64,000 bases of DNA, taken from contig NZ_LWLS01000138.1 in NCBI RefSeq assembly GCF_001905095.1, forward strand, positions 1-64,000, written 5' to 3'. Below the pieces are notes generated by a model that worked only from the letters and a program-made list of their open reading frames with translations, did not search any database and had not been told where the DNA came from. The position numbers and the translations under genes are program-made. Below, piece after piece: positions 16,773 to 24,780 of the stretch (position 1 is the stretch's first letter; every line of letters starts with the position of its first letter). The stretch comes from Micromonospora sp. CB01531 (GTDB taxonomy: Bacteria; Actinomycetota; Actinomycetes; Mycobacteriales; Micromonosporaceae).

Positions 16773-17732
16773 TCAGGACTCGCGCAGCGAGCGGCCGGTC
16801 TTGGTGAGGAAGACGTCGTCGAGGCTGGGGCGGTGCAGCTCGATGGAGCGCAGGTCCAGTCCGGCGCCGTCGAGGCGGCGCAGCACCTGCGGGATGGCGG
16901 TGGCCCCTTCGTCGACGTAGAGGCGCAGGCCGCCCTCGTCGACGGTCTCCAGCTTGTTGACGTACGCCTCGGTGTCGAGCAGTTCGGCGGCGCGCGGGGT
17001 GGCCGGGGCGTCGAGGCCGACGATCACCACCTCGCCGGAGATCTCCCGCTTCAGCTCGGCCGGGGTGCCCTCGGCGACCACCTCACCGTGGTCCATGATC
17101 GCGATCCGGTCGCAGAGCGCGTCCGCCTCATCGAGGTAGTGCGTGGTGATGAAGACGGTCATCCCCTCGGCGCGCAGCCGGCGGATCTCGTCCCACATGT
17201 GCGCCCGGCTCTGCGGGTCCAGGCCGGTGGTCGGCTCGTCCAGGAAGACGATCTTCGGCTCGTGGATGATGCCGAGCGCGATCTCGACCCGCCGGCGCTG
17301 GCCGCCGGAGTAGGTCTTGCACTTGCGGTCCGCGTAGTCGCTGAGCTGGAAGGCGTCCAGGGCGCGGGCGGCGCGGCGGTGCGCCTCGGCCTTGCCGATG
17401 CCGTAGAGCCGGGCATGCAGCACCAGCTCCTCGCGGGCGGTGGACTCGTCCCAGGTGCTGCCGCCCTGGGCCACGTATCCGATCCGGCGGCGCACCTCGG
17501 CCGGATCCTTGCGCAGGTCCGCACCGGCGATGGTGGCCTCGCCACCGTCGGGCTCGATGAGAGTGGCGAGCATCCGCAGCGTGGTGGTCTTGCCGGCGCC
17601 GTTCGGGCCGAGGAAGCCGAAGATCTCCCCCTCGGCGACGTCGAGGTTGACGCCCCGAACCGCGTCCACGGTCTTCGTCTCGCGACCCGCGCGGGAGCGG
17701 AACGACTTCCGCAGCCCCCTGGTCTCGATCAT
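16773..17732 (-). CDS. ABC transporter ATP-binding protein (DrrA-like)
   Basis: A 319-residue ATPase. Walker A is GPNGAGKTTTLRML, the signature is YSGGQRRRVEIALG, and Walker B is IVFLDEPTTGLDP, followed by the H-loop ITTHYLDEAD. The C-terminal 90 residues are the extension seen in the daunorubicin-resistance DrrA family. The ATG at 17732 has GGAG about 8 nt upstream. It energises the permease encoded next to it. The PadR gene upstream ends 122 nt before this start, with an inverted repeat between, so local repression is plausible. Confidence 0.94.
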   Translation of the reverse strand: MIETRGLRKSFRSRAGRETKTVDAVRGVNLDVAEGEIFGFLGPNGAGKTTTLRMLATLIEPDGGEATIAGADLRKDPAEVRRRIGYVAQGGSTWDESTAREELVLHARLYGIGKAEAHRRAARALDAFQLSDYADRKCKTYSGGQRRRVEIALGIIHEPKIVFLDEPTTGLDPQSRAHMWDEIRRLRAEGMTVFITTHYLDEADALCDRIAIMDHGEVVAEGTPAELKREISGEVVIVGLDAPATPRAAELLDTEAYVNKLETVDEGGLRLYVDEGATAIPQVLRRLDGAGLDLRSIELHRPSLDDVFLTKTGRSLRES

Positions 17733-17824
17733 CTCTGCTCCTGGTCGTCCGGGCCGGACGTGACCGGCCGCCGATCGTCCGCAGGGAGGACACACCACTC
17801 CCCCGCGGTTCACGCCGACACTAA

Positions 17825-17840
17825 CGCGATATAGCTCGCG
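17825..17840. promoter_or_regulatory. Inverted repeat ahead of the ABC operon, possible PadR operator
   Basis: CGCGA and TCGCG flank TATAGC in the 121-nt gap between the padR stop and the ABC ATPase start. The position suits an operator for the adjacent PadR protein. The sequence does not match a known PadR consensus, so this is a positional inference. Confidence 0.35.
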
Positions 17841-17853
17841 TGGTCAACATTGA

Positions 17854-18480
17854 TTATTTCGCGTTGTTGTCCCGAGCTGCGGCCCGGCCCTTCCACTCGG
17901 ACCACTCCGCGGCCTGCTCAATGGAAGCGGGCAGGTACGACACTCCTGACTCGATCCGCTCGGCGATCCGCCCGCACCAGGCCATGTCGGCCTCGGCCCG
18001 GGCCAGCCACAGCTCGAACATCCAGCCGACGTGCACCGGCTTCGAGTTGCGCACCCAGTCCGACTCCAGCGAGGCACGCATCGACTCGATGCCGGCCCGG
18101 ATCAGGTTCGCCCGGTTCCGCAGGGCCGCCGCCGCCTCGTCCCGCGGCATGGCCGGCAGGAAGGAGAAGGCCGCCACGAACGGATCCGGCACCTCGTGGA
18201 GCTGCCACCACTGCGCGCGCAGCAGGCTCTCGAACTCGTCCACCCCTTTGGCCGTCACCTCGTAGGTGGTGCGGGCCGGACGAGCCCCGACCTGCTCGGT
18301 CGACACCGCGCGCAGCAGCCCCTCGTCGGTGAGTTTGCGCAGCGCGTGATAGATCGACCCCGGCTGCACGTTGGCCCACTTGTCCGCACTCCAGCTCAGC
18401 AGCTCACGGCGTACGTCGTAGCCGTGCACCGGCTGCATCCACCTGACCAGACCCAGAATCATCATCCGCGTTGCCGACAC
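17854..18480 (-). CDS. PadR family transcriptional regulator
   Basis: A 208-residue PadR protein. The winged helix occupies about residues 5-90 (MMILGLVRWMQPVHGYDVRR, then NVQPGSIYHALRKLTDEGLL with the wing ARTTYEVTAKG). The C-terminal helical dimerisation domain is of the Vir type (LIRAGIESMRASL, W-rich LWLARAEADMAW). GTG at 18480 gives the usual family start; ATG 18465 is the alternative. It most likely represses the DrrAB-like exporter downstream, and derepression would follow ligand binding. It is divergent from the carboxylase alpha gene. Confidence 0.9.
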   Translation of the reverse strand: MSATRMMILGLVRWMQPVHGYDVRRELLSWSADKWANVQPGSIYHALRKLTDEGLLRAVSTEQVGARPARTTYEVTAKGVDEFESLLRAQWWQLHEVPDPFVAAFSFLPAMPRDEAAAALRNRANLIRAGIESMRASLESDWVRNSKPVHVGWMFELWLARAEADMAWCGRIAERIESGVSYLPASIEQAAEWSEWKGRAAARDNNAK

Positions 18481-18611
18481 CGGACAAGCGTAATAAGCAA
18501 ATTTGACTAAGGCGTGGTGCGACAGTGCCGCATCCCACACTGAGCGATCGTTAGGGCCGCGAGGCCGGCCGATAAACTCCCGGCATCGACCTCCGGGGAG
18601 GAGCCACCAAG

Positions 18612-20360
18612 GTGCGCAAGGTACTCATCGCCAACCGCGGCGAGATCGCCGTACGCGTCATCCGCGCCTGCCGCGACGCCGGTCTGCGGAGCGTCGCCGT
18701 CTACGCGGACTCCGACCGGGACGCCCTGCACGCCACCCTCGCCGACGAGGCGTACGCCCTGGGCGGCGACACCGCGGCGGACAGCTACCTGCGCATCGAC
18801 AAGCTGATCGACGTGGCGGCCAGGTCCGGCGCCGACGCGGTGCACCCCGGCTACGGCTTCCTCTCAGAGAACGCCGACTTCGCCCAGGCCGTCATCGACG
18901 CCGGGCTGACCTGGGTCGGGCCGACCCCGCAGGCGATCCGTGACCTCGGTGACAAGGTGACCGCCCGGCACATCGCCCAGCGCGCCGGCGCGCCCCTGGT
19001 CCCCGGCACCCCGGACCCGGTCGGCAGCGCCGACGAGGTGATGGCCTTCGCCGTCGACCACGGCCTGCCGGTCGCCATCAAGGCGGCCTTCGGCGGCGGC
19101 GGGCGCGGCCTCAAGGTGGCCCGCACCATGGAGGAGATCCCGCACCTGTTCGAGTCGGCCACCCGCGAGGCGGTCGCCGCGTTCGGCCGGGGCGAGTGCT
19201 TCGTCGAGCGATACCTGGACCAGCCCCGCCACGTCGAGGCACAGGTCCTCGCCGACCAGCACGGCAACGTGATCGTGGTGGGCACCCGTGACTGCTCGCT
19301 GCAGCGCCGGCACCAGAAGCTGGTCGAGGAGGCCCCCGCGCCGTTCCTCACCGAGGCGCAGCGCACCCAGATCCACGCGAGCGCCAAGGCGATCTGCCGG
19401 GAGGCCGGCTACCACGGCGCCGGCACGGTGGAATACCTGGTCGGCGCCGACGGCACCATCTCCTTCCTGGAGGTCAACACCCGGCTCCAGGTCGAGCACC
19501 CGGTCACCGAGGAGACCTCCGGCATCGACCTGGTCCGCGAGCAGTTCCGCATCGCCGACGGCGAGAAGTTGCGCTTCACCGAGGACCCGACCCCGCGCGG
19601 GCACTCGATCGAGTTCCGGATCAACGGCGAGGACCCGGGCCGCAACTTCCTTCCCGCCCCGGGCACCATCACGGCGCTGCGGCTGCCGACCGGTCCGGGC
19701 GTCCGGGTGGACACCGGCATCTCGGCCGGCGACGTGATCGGCGGCAACTTCGACTCGCTGCTCGCCAAGGTGATCATCACGGGCGAGACGCGTACCGAGG
19801 CGCTGGAGCGGGCCCGCCGAGCGCTCGACGAGATGATGGTCGAGGGCATGGCCACCGCGCTGCCCTTCCACCGGCTGGTGGTCCGGGACGCGGCGTTCAC
19901 CGCCGAGCCGTTCACCGTCCACACCCGGTGGATCGAGACCGAGTTCGACAACACCGTGCCGGCCTTCACCGCGCCCGCCGGCACCGTCGAGGGCCCGGCC
20001 GAGCGCGAGACCGTCGTGGTCGAGGTGGGTGGCAAGCGGCTGGAGGTCAGCCTCCCCGCCGGCCTCGGCGCGGGTACGGCCGCCGCGCCCGCCGCGAAGA
20101 AGCCGGCCCGCCGGGGCGGTGGCGCCAAGGCCGGTGCGGCGGTCAGCGGCGACACCCTCACCTCCCCCATGCAGGGCACCATCGTCAAGATCGCCGTCGC
20201 GGACGGGGACACCGTTGCCGAGGGCGACCTGGTCGTCGTGCTGGAGGCGATGAAGATGGAGCAGCCGCTGCACGCCCACAAGGCGGGCACGGTCAGCGGA
20301 CTCTCCGCCGAGGTGGGCGCGGTCATCACCGCCGGCGCCCCGATCTGCACCATCGCCTGA
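18612..20360 (+). CDS. accA: Acyl-CoA carboxylase alpha subunit (biotin carboxylase plus BCCP)
   Basis: A 582-residue fusion. Biotin carboxylase spans residues 1-450: VLIANRGEIAVRVIRACRDA, Gly-rich ATP loop KAAFGGGGRGLKVA, and the catalytic segment FLEVNTRLQVEHPVTEE. A linker rich in Ala, Pro and Lys is followed by the biotin carrier domain (about 510-582) with Lys548 in VLEAMKMEQPL as the biotin site. It carboxylates biotin with ATP and bicarbonate and serves acetyl- and propionyl-CoA carboxylases with beta and epsilon partners. GTG start at 18612 with a GGAGGA site upstream. Monocistronic here. Confidence 0.96.
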   Translation: MRKVLIANRGEIAVRVIRACRDAGLRSVAVYADSDRDALHATLADEAYALGGDTAADSYLRIDKLIDVAARSGADAVHPGYGFLSENADFAQAVIDAGLTWVGPTPQAIRDLGDKVTARHIAQRAGAPLVPGTPDPVGSADEVMAFAVDHGLPVAIKAAFGGGGRGLKVARTMEEIPHLFESATREAVAAFGRGECFVERYLDQPRHVEAQVLADQHGNVIVVGTRDCSLQRRHQKLVEEAPAPFLTEAQRTQIHASAKAICREAGYHGAGTVEYLVGADGTISFLEVNTRLQVEHPVTEETSGIDLVREQFRIADGEKLRFTEDPTPRGHSIEFRINGEDPGRNFLPAPGTITALRLPTGPGVRVDTGISAGDVIGGNFDSLLAKVIITGETRTEALERARRALDEMMVEGMATALPFHRLVVRDAAFTAEPFTVHTRWIETEFDNTVPAFTAPAGTVEGPAERETVVVEVGGKRLEVSLPAGLGAGTAAAPAAKKPARRGGGAKAGAAVSGDTLTSPMQGTIVKIAVADGDTVAEGDLVVVLEAMKMEQPLHAHKAGTVSGLSAEVGAVITAGAPICTIA

Positions 20361-20365
20361 GCGGC

Positions 20366-20399
20366 AGGAGGGGCTCGTCCTCGACGCGTGGCCCCTCCT
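20366..20399. terminator. Hairpin after the carboxylase alpha gene
   Basis: AGGAGGGGC at 20366-20374 pairs perfectly with GCCCCTCCT at 20391-20399. It is located 6 nt after the stop codon and before the convergent lysG gene, so it probably ends both transcripts. Confidence 0.6.
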
Positions 20400-20419
20400 C
20401 ATCGCGCAGCCCGACCGGC

Positions 20420-21316
20420 TCAGCGGAGCGCGACAGCCGCCTCCGCGCGGACCGCGTCGGTCAGCGCGCCGAGCACGCGTGACTCCAGCCGCCAGTGCTG
20501 CCAGTACAGCGGCACGTCGACGTGCCGCCCCGGGTCGAGGTCGACGCAGGTGCCGTCGGCCAGGTCCGCCTCGGCCAACCGCTCCGGGACCAGTCCCCAG
20601 GCGAGGCCGCGCCGGATCGTCTCGCTGAACGCGGGCACCGAGGGCACGTGGTGGACCGGCGGGTCGAGCTCCCGGCCGGTCACCGACCGCAGGAAGCGGT
20701 GCTGGACCTGGTCCTTGCGGTCGAAGACGAGCATCGGCGCCGCGGCCAACGCCTCGGCCGTCAGCCCGTCGGGGAACCAGCGGGCGACCAGCGCCGGGGC
20801 GGCGAGCGCCCGGTAGCGCATCGCGCCGAGTGGGCGTACCCGGCAGCCCTGGACCGGCTCCCGCTGGGCGGTCACCGCCGCCAGCACCGCACCGTCGCGC
20901 AGCAGCTCGGCGGTGTGGTCCTGGTCGTCCTGGCGTACGTCGAAGCAGACGGCCAGTTCGGCCGGCACCCGGGCCAGCGCGGACACGAACCAGGTGGCCA
21001 GCGAGTCGGCGTTGACCACCACGGGGACCCGGATGGGCCCGGCCGTCCCGTCCACCGCCCCGCACGCCTCGGCGAGTGCCTCCCGTTCGAGCAGGGTCAA
21101 CTGGACGGCCAGCCGGAGCAGTGGTTGGCCCGCGCCGGTCGGCTGGCAGGGGCGGCTGCGCCGGACCAGCACCTGCCCGACAACCTCCTCCAGCGCGCGG
21201 ATCCGCTGGCTCACCGCCGACGGGGTGACGTGCAGGACGCGCGCCGCGCCCTCGAAGCTGCCCTCGCCGACCACTGCGGCCAGGGTGCGGAGTTGGGCGG
21301 TGTCGAGTCCATCCAT
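20420..21316 (-). CDS. lysG: LysR-type regulator, ArgP/LysG-like
   Basis: A 298-residue LysR protein. The helix-turn-helix is residues 1-60 (LDTAQLRTLAAVVGEGSFEG, then SAVSQRIRALEEVVGQVLVRR). The effector domain follows, with the ArgP-type segment VVVNADSLATWF. It is divergent from a LysE-type exporter gene. In Corynebacterium LysG activates lysE on excess lysine, arginine or histidine, and the same arrangement here supports that role. An inverted repeat in the 69-nt gap is the likely binding site. Confidence 0.92.
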   Translation of the reverse strand: MDGLDTAQLRTLAAVVGEGSFEGAARVLHVTPSAVSQRIRALEEVVGQVLVRRSRPCQPTGAGQPLLRLAVQLTLLEREALAEACGAVDGTAGPIRVPVVVNADSLATWFVSALARVPAELAVCFDVRQDDQDHTAELLRDGAVLAAVTAQREPVQGCRVRPLGAMRYRALAAPALVARWFPDGLTAEALAAAPMLVFDRKDQVQHRFLRSVTGRELDPPVHHVPSVPAFSETIRRGLAWGLVPERLAEADLADGTCVDLDPGRHVDVPLYWQHWRLESRVLGALTDAVRAEAAVALR

Positions 21317-21321
21317 AAGAC

Positions 21322-21346
21322 AATCTTACGAAGCATCAGAAAGATT
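21322..21346. promoter_or_regulatory. LysG operator in the lysG-lysE divergent promoter
   Basis: AATCTT (21322-21327) and AAGATT (21341-21346) form an inverted repeat with a 13-nt spacer, the T-N11-A form expected for LysR-type proteins. It is an AT-rich island in GC-rich DNA and lies between the two divergent starts. Confidence 0.65.
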
Positions 21347-21385
21347 AGCTGGACTGCACTGACGGCGTTCTCTAGCGTCGGACCC

Positions 21386-21991
21386 GTGCCTGACCTGCTC
21401 CCCTCCGCCGCTGCCGGGTTCTCCGTCTCACTCGCGCTGATCGTCGCCATCGGGGCGCAGAACGCCTTCGTGCTCCGTCAGGGGCTACGCCGGGAGCACG
21501 TGCTTCCCGTGGTGGTCGCCTGCGCCGCCTCGGACGCCCTGCTCATCGCGGCGGGCATCGCCGGTCTCGGCACGGCCGTGGCGGACCGACCGGGCCTGCT
21601 GGCCGCCATCCGCTGGACCGGGGCCGCGTTCCTGCTCGGATACGCCGTGCTCGCCGCCCGCCGGGCGCTGCGCCCCGGCGCCCTCACCCCCACCGATCGT
21701 CCGCCGGCCACCCTCCGGGCGACCGTGCTGGCCTGCCTCGCCTTCACCTATCTCAACCCGCACGTCTACCTGGACACCGTGCTGCTCCTCGGCGGCGTGG
21801 CCCAGCAGTACGAGCAGCGCTGGGCGTTCGGCGGCGGCGCGGCGCTGGCCAGCGTGGTCTGGTTCACCGCGCTCGGCGGCGCGGCGCACCGACTTGCGCC
21901 GCTGCTCGCGCGTACCGCCGCCTGGCGGGTGCTGGACGGCGCGGTCGCCGTCGTGATGACCGTGATCGCCGCGGCGCTGCTGCTCGGCTGA
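21386..21991 (+). CDS. lysE: LysE/ArgO-type basic amino acid exporter
   Basis: A 201-residue membrane protein with about six hydrophobic segments. The family motif GAQNAFVLRQGLRREHV occurs at residues 26-42, and TYLNPHVYLDTVLLLG in the second half. LysE exports L-lysine and L-arginine to avoid toxic accumulation from peptides. GTG start at 21386, 69 nt from the divergent lysG. Regulation by LysG through the operator at 21322-21346 is likely. Confidence 0.93.
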   Translation: MPDLLPSAAAGFSVSLALIVAIGAQNAFVLRQGLRREHVLPVVVACAASDALLIAAGIAGLGTAVADRPGLLAAIRWTGAAFLLGYAVLAARRALRPGALTPTDRPPATLRATVLACLAFTYLNPHVYLDTVLLLGGVAQQYEQRWAFGGGAALASVVWFTALGGAAHRLAPLLARTAAWRVLDGAVAVVMTVIAAALLLG

Positions 21992-22069
21992 CCCCGTCAC
22001 CCGGCCGACCGGGGGTGTTTTCCGTGACCATCGCGGGCGGGGACGGGTGCTGGCGGGAATGATGTTCCG

Positions 22070-23509
22070 GTGCGGTTCCTTCATGGCGCGGTCCCCGCGC
22101 ACGACCTGACCTACAACGACGTCTTCATGGCGCCCAACCGTTCCGAGGTGGGTTCCCGGCTGGACGTCGACCTGGCCACGGCCGACGGCACCGGCACCAC
22201 CATTCCGCTGGTGGTGGCGAACATGACGGCGGTCGCCGGCCGGCGGATGGCCGAGACGGTGGCCCGGCGCGGCGCCATCGCGGTGATCCCCCAGGACATC
22301 CCGATCGAGGTGGTGGCCAACGTCGTCGCCTGGGTCAAGCAACGGCATCTGGTGCACGACACGGCGATCACCCTCGGCCCCACCGACACCGTCGGCGACG
22401 CGATCCACCTGCTGCCGAAGCGCGCGCACGGGGCGGTGATCGTGGTCGACGAGGCCGGCCGCCCGGTCGGCGTGGTCACCGAGGCGGACACCGTGGGCGT
22501 CGACCGCTTCGCCCAGCTCCGGCACGTGATGTCGACCGAGCTGCACACCGTGCCGGCCGACGCGGACCCGCGTACCGGTTTCGACCGGCTCTCTGCGGGC
22601 CGGCGCCGGCTCGCTCCCGTAGTGGACGCCGAGGGACGGCTGGTCGGTGTACTGACCCGGCAGGGGGCGCTGCGCGCCACGCTCTACAAGCCGGCGGTGG
22701 ACGACCGCGGCCGGCTACGGATCGCGGCGGCGGTGGGGATCAACGGCGACGTGACCGGCAAGGCCGCCGCGCTGCTGGAGGCCGGGGTGGACACCCTCGT
22801 GGTGGACACCGCGCACGGCCACCAGGAGCGGATGATCTCCGCGCTGCGGGCGGTCCGCAAGCTCGACCCGGCGGTTCCCGTCGCGGCCGGCAACGTGGTC
22901 ACCGCCGACGGCGTACGGGACCTGATCGAGGCGGGCGCCGACATCGTGAAGGTCGGCGTCGGACCGGGCGCGATGTGCACCACCCGGATGATGACCGGCG
23001 TCGGCCGGCCGCAGTTCTCGGCGGTGCTCGACTGCGCCGCGGCGGCACGCAGGCTGGGCCGGCACGTCTGGGCCGACGGCGGCGTACGCCACCCGCGGGA
23101 CGTGGCGCTGGCCCTGGCGGCGGGCGCCTCGAACGTGATGATCGGTTCCTGGTTCGCCGGCACCTACGAGTCCCCCGGCGACCTCTACACCGAAGCCGAC
23201 GGCCGGCGCTACAAGGAGAGCTTCGGCATGGCGTCGGCCCGGGCGGTCAGCGCCCGGACCGGCGAGGACAGCGCGTACGACCGGGCCCGGAAGGCGATCT
23301 TCGAGGAGGGCATCTCCACGGCCCGGATGTACCTCGACCCGGAGCGGCCGGGCGTGGAGGACCTGATCGACGAGATCATCTCCGGGGTCCGCAGCTCCTT
23401 CACCTACGCGGGCGCCCGCAACCTGGAGGAGTTCCACGAGCGCGCCCTAGTCGGCGTGCAGAGCGCCGCCGGCTACACCGAGGGCATGCCGCAGCCGACA
23501 AGCTGGTAA
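22070..23509 (+). CDS. guaB1: GuaB1 family IMP dehydrogenase/GMP reductase-like protein
   Basis: A 479-residue TIM-barrel protein. The N-terminus LTYNDVFMAPNRSEVGSRLD is characteristic of actinobacterial GuaB1. Two CBS domains are inserted at about residues 100-215. The barrel contains IAAAVGINGD, DTAHGHQERM and the catalytic loop GPGAMCTTRMMTGVG with the active Cys. Mycobacterial GuaB1 is reported to work as a GMP reductase (GMP to IMP) rather than IMP dehydrogenase, so that is the preferred function. The GTG start at 22070 is followed at once by the family N-terminus. A palindromic repeat follows the gene. Confidence 0.92.
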   Translation: MRFLHGAVPAHDLTYNDVFMAPNRSEVGSRLDVDLATADGTGTTIPLVVANMTAVAGRRMAETVARRGAIAVIPQDIPIEVVANVVAWVKQRHLVHDTAITLGPTDTVGDAIHLLPKRAHGAVIVVDEAGRPVGVVTEADTVGVDRFAQLRHVMSTELHTVPADADPRTGFDRLSAGRRRLAPVVDAEGRLVGVLTRQGALRATLYKPAVDDRGRLRIAAAVGINGDVTGKAAALLEAGVDTLVVDTAHGHQERMISALRAVRKLDPAVPVAAGNVVTADGVRDLIEAGADIVKVGVGPGAMCTTRMMTGVGRPQFSAVLDCAAAARRLGRHVWADGGVRHPRDVALALAAGASNVMIGSWFAGTYESPGDLYTEADGRRYKESFGMASARAVSARTGEDSAYDRARKAIFEEGISTARMYLDPERPGVEDLIDEIISGVRSSFTYAGARNLEEFHERALVGVQSAAGYTEGMPQPTSW

Positions 23510-23522
23510 CTCCCCTCGGCTC

Positions 23523-23593
23523 CGCAGTCGATCGAGAGGTTTACGTCGCCGGAAGGCCACGGGCCGACGCAAACCTCTTGATCAACGACTGCG
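23523..23593. repeat. Palindromic repeat, copy A (GATCAAGAGGTTTGCGTC family)
   Basis: Left arm 23523-23548 and right arm 23565-23593 pair with two mismatches and a 3-nt gap. The right arm holds GACGCAAACCTCTTGATCAA, identical to the arm of a second copy at 47151-47210. It lies between convergent guaB1 and the TetR gene and can act as a terminator. Confidence 0.8.
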
Positions 23594-23612
23594 GGCCGCG
23601 CCTCCGGTCGGG

Positions 23613-24167
23613 TTACTCGAAGAGGCGGCGGATCACCGACCGGGCGGCGCTCTCGGGGTCCCGGCCGGCGCTGGGCGGTAGCGCGCCGGCCAGCCAGAGG
23701 GTGACGAAGCCGTGCCCGATCGACCACGCGGCGAGCGCGTCCCGCTCCGGGTCGGCGGAGGGCGTGGCCAGGGCGGCGACCCGGCCGCGCAGTGCCACCC
23801 CGGCCCGGGCACGGGCGGCGGCAAGCGCCGGGTCGTCGGCGCGGTGGAGGTCCGGCGAGAACATCACCTCGAAGTGGGCCCGGTGCCCGACGGCGAAGCG
23901 AACGTACGCGACGCCCGCCTCCAGCAGGTCGTCGCCGGCCCGGCCGAGCTCGTCGGCGAGCAGCGCGAAGCCCTCGGCGGCGAGGGCGGTGAGCAGGCCG
24001 GTCTTGTCCCCGAAGTGGTGGGCGGGCGCGGCGTGCGAGACACCGGCCCGCCGGGCCAGGTCGCGGAGGCTGAGCGCGGCCACGCCGGACTCTCCGATCG
24101 CCTGGACCGCCGCGTCCAGCAGGGCCCGCCGCAGGTCGCCGTGGTGGTAGCCGCGCGTCGTGGTCAC
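23613..24167 (-). CDS. TetR family transcriptional regulator
   Basis: About 184 residues from GTG 24167 (an upstream ATG at 24188 is possible but lies inside an inverted repeat). The N-terminal helix-turn-helix is YHHGDLRRALLDAAVQAIGE, then SLRDLARRAGVSHAAPAHHF. The ligand domain has DPERDALAAWSIGHGFVTLW, as in the WHG-type TetR C-terminal family. The palindrome at 24179-24197 lies just upstream and suggests autoregulation. The adjacent divergent gene is a MarR/ABC exporter operon, which may be a shared target; the ligand is unknown. Confidence 0.9.
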   Translation of the reverse strand: MTTTRGYHHGDLRRALLDAAVQAIGESGVAALSLRDLARRAGVSHAAPAHHFGDKTGLLTALAAEGFALLADELGRAGDDLLEAGVAYVRFAVGHRAHFEVMFSPDLHRADDPALAAARARAGVALRGRVAALATPSADPERDALAAWSIGHGFVTLWLAGALPPSAGRDPESAARSVIRRLFE

Positions 24168-24178
24168 CGCCGGAGCAT

Positions 24179-24197
24179 ATCTTGGCATTGGCAAGAT
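24179..24197. promoter_or_regulatory. TetR-type operator
   Basis: ATCTTG (24179-24184) and CAAGAT (24192-24197) form an inverted repeat around GCATTGG, directly upstream of the preferred TetR start. Length and position fit a TetR operator for autoregulation. Confidence 0.55.
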
Positions 24198-24210
24198 GCG
24201 GGTCTCCGAA

Positions 24211-24243
24211 ATTAGTTTGGGGCCTGACGATCCGGGGGCTAAT
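24211..24243. promoter_or_regulatory. Inverted repeat upstream of the MarR gene
   Basis: ATTAG (24211-24215) and CTAAT (24239-24243) flank the region just before the MarR GTG start at 24253. MarR proteins usually bind such repeats in their own promoter. The spacing of 23 nt is longer than typical, so the call is tentative. Confidence 0.35.
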
Positions 24244-24252
24244 CTAACGCCC

Positions 24253-24780
24253 GTGAACACGGGACCGATCGTCCGCTTCCCCGACGCGCTGCAGCACGCG
24301 CCGCTGGGCCGGCTGATCTCGATCGCGGGCCACGTGGTCGAGCAGCACTGGGGGCGCTACCTCGCCGAGCACCACGGGCTCACCTCCGCCGGCATGCGGG
24401 TACTGCTCATCCTGCTCCGAGCCGGCGACAGCAGCCACCGGGAAATGGCCGAACGATGCTTCGTCCGACCGGCCACGCTCACCGGCATCGTCGACACGCT
24501 CGAACGCGACGGTTTCGTCGCCCGGCAGCGGGACCCGAACGACCGGCGCAGCGTCCAGCTCACCCTGACCGACAAGGGCCGGAAGCAGGCCCTTGCCATC
24601 ATCGACCTCATCCACAGCGACCGCCCGCTCACCTCGGTCGACGCCGACCCCGCGAAGAAGGCGGTGGTGCGGGAATTTCTCACGGAAATCATCACGACCA
24701 TGTCCGATGGGGACCTTCGCCGGTTGAACCGGGACAGCGAACCCAACACCGAGAACTCATCGGGGAGCCATCCGTGCTGA
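24253..24780 (+). CDS. MarR family transcriptional regulator
   Basis: A 175-residue MarR protein. The winged helix includes LTSAGMRVLLILLRAGDSSH, RPATLTGIVDTLERDGFVAR and the wing RDPNDRRSVQLTLTDKG. The C-terminus is helical and ends with an uncharged tail. It overlaps the next gene (GTG at 24774 within the last codons), so regulator and exporter are translationally coupled. This arrangement is typical of drug-sensing repressors of multidrug ABC exporters. The start was chosen at GTG 24253 because upstream in-frame codons run through the promoter region. Confidence 0.92.
   Translation: MNTGPIVRFPDALQHAPLGRLISIAGHVVEQHWGRYLAEHHGLTSAGMRVLLILLRAGDSSHREMAERCFVRPATLTGIVDTLERDGFVARQRDPNDRRSVQLTLTDKGRKQALAIIDLIHSDRPLTSVDADPAKKAVVREFLTEIITTMSDGDLRRLNRDSEPNTENSSGSHPC

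Noticed and set aside
18864..21323. An 819-codon minus-strand frame opposite the carboxylase alpha gene
   Set aside because: Shadow of accA and out of frame with lysG. Composition is low complexity with no domain.
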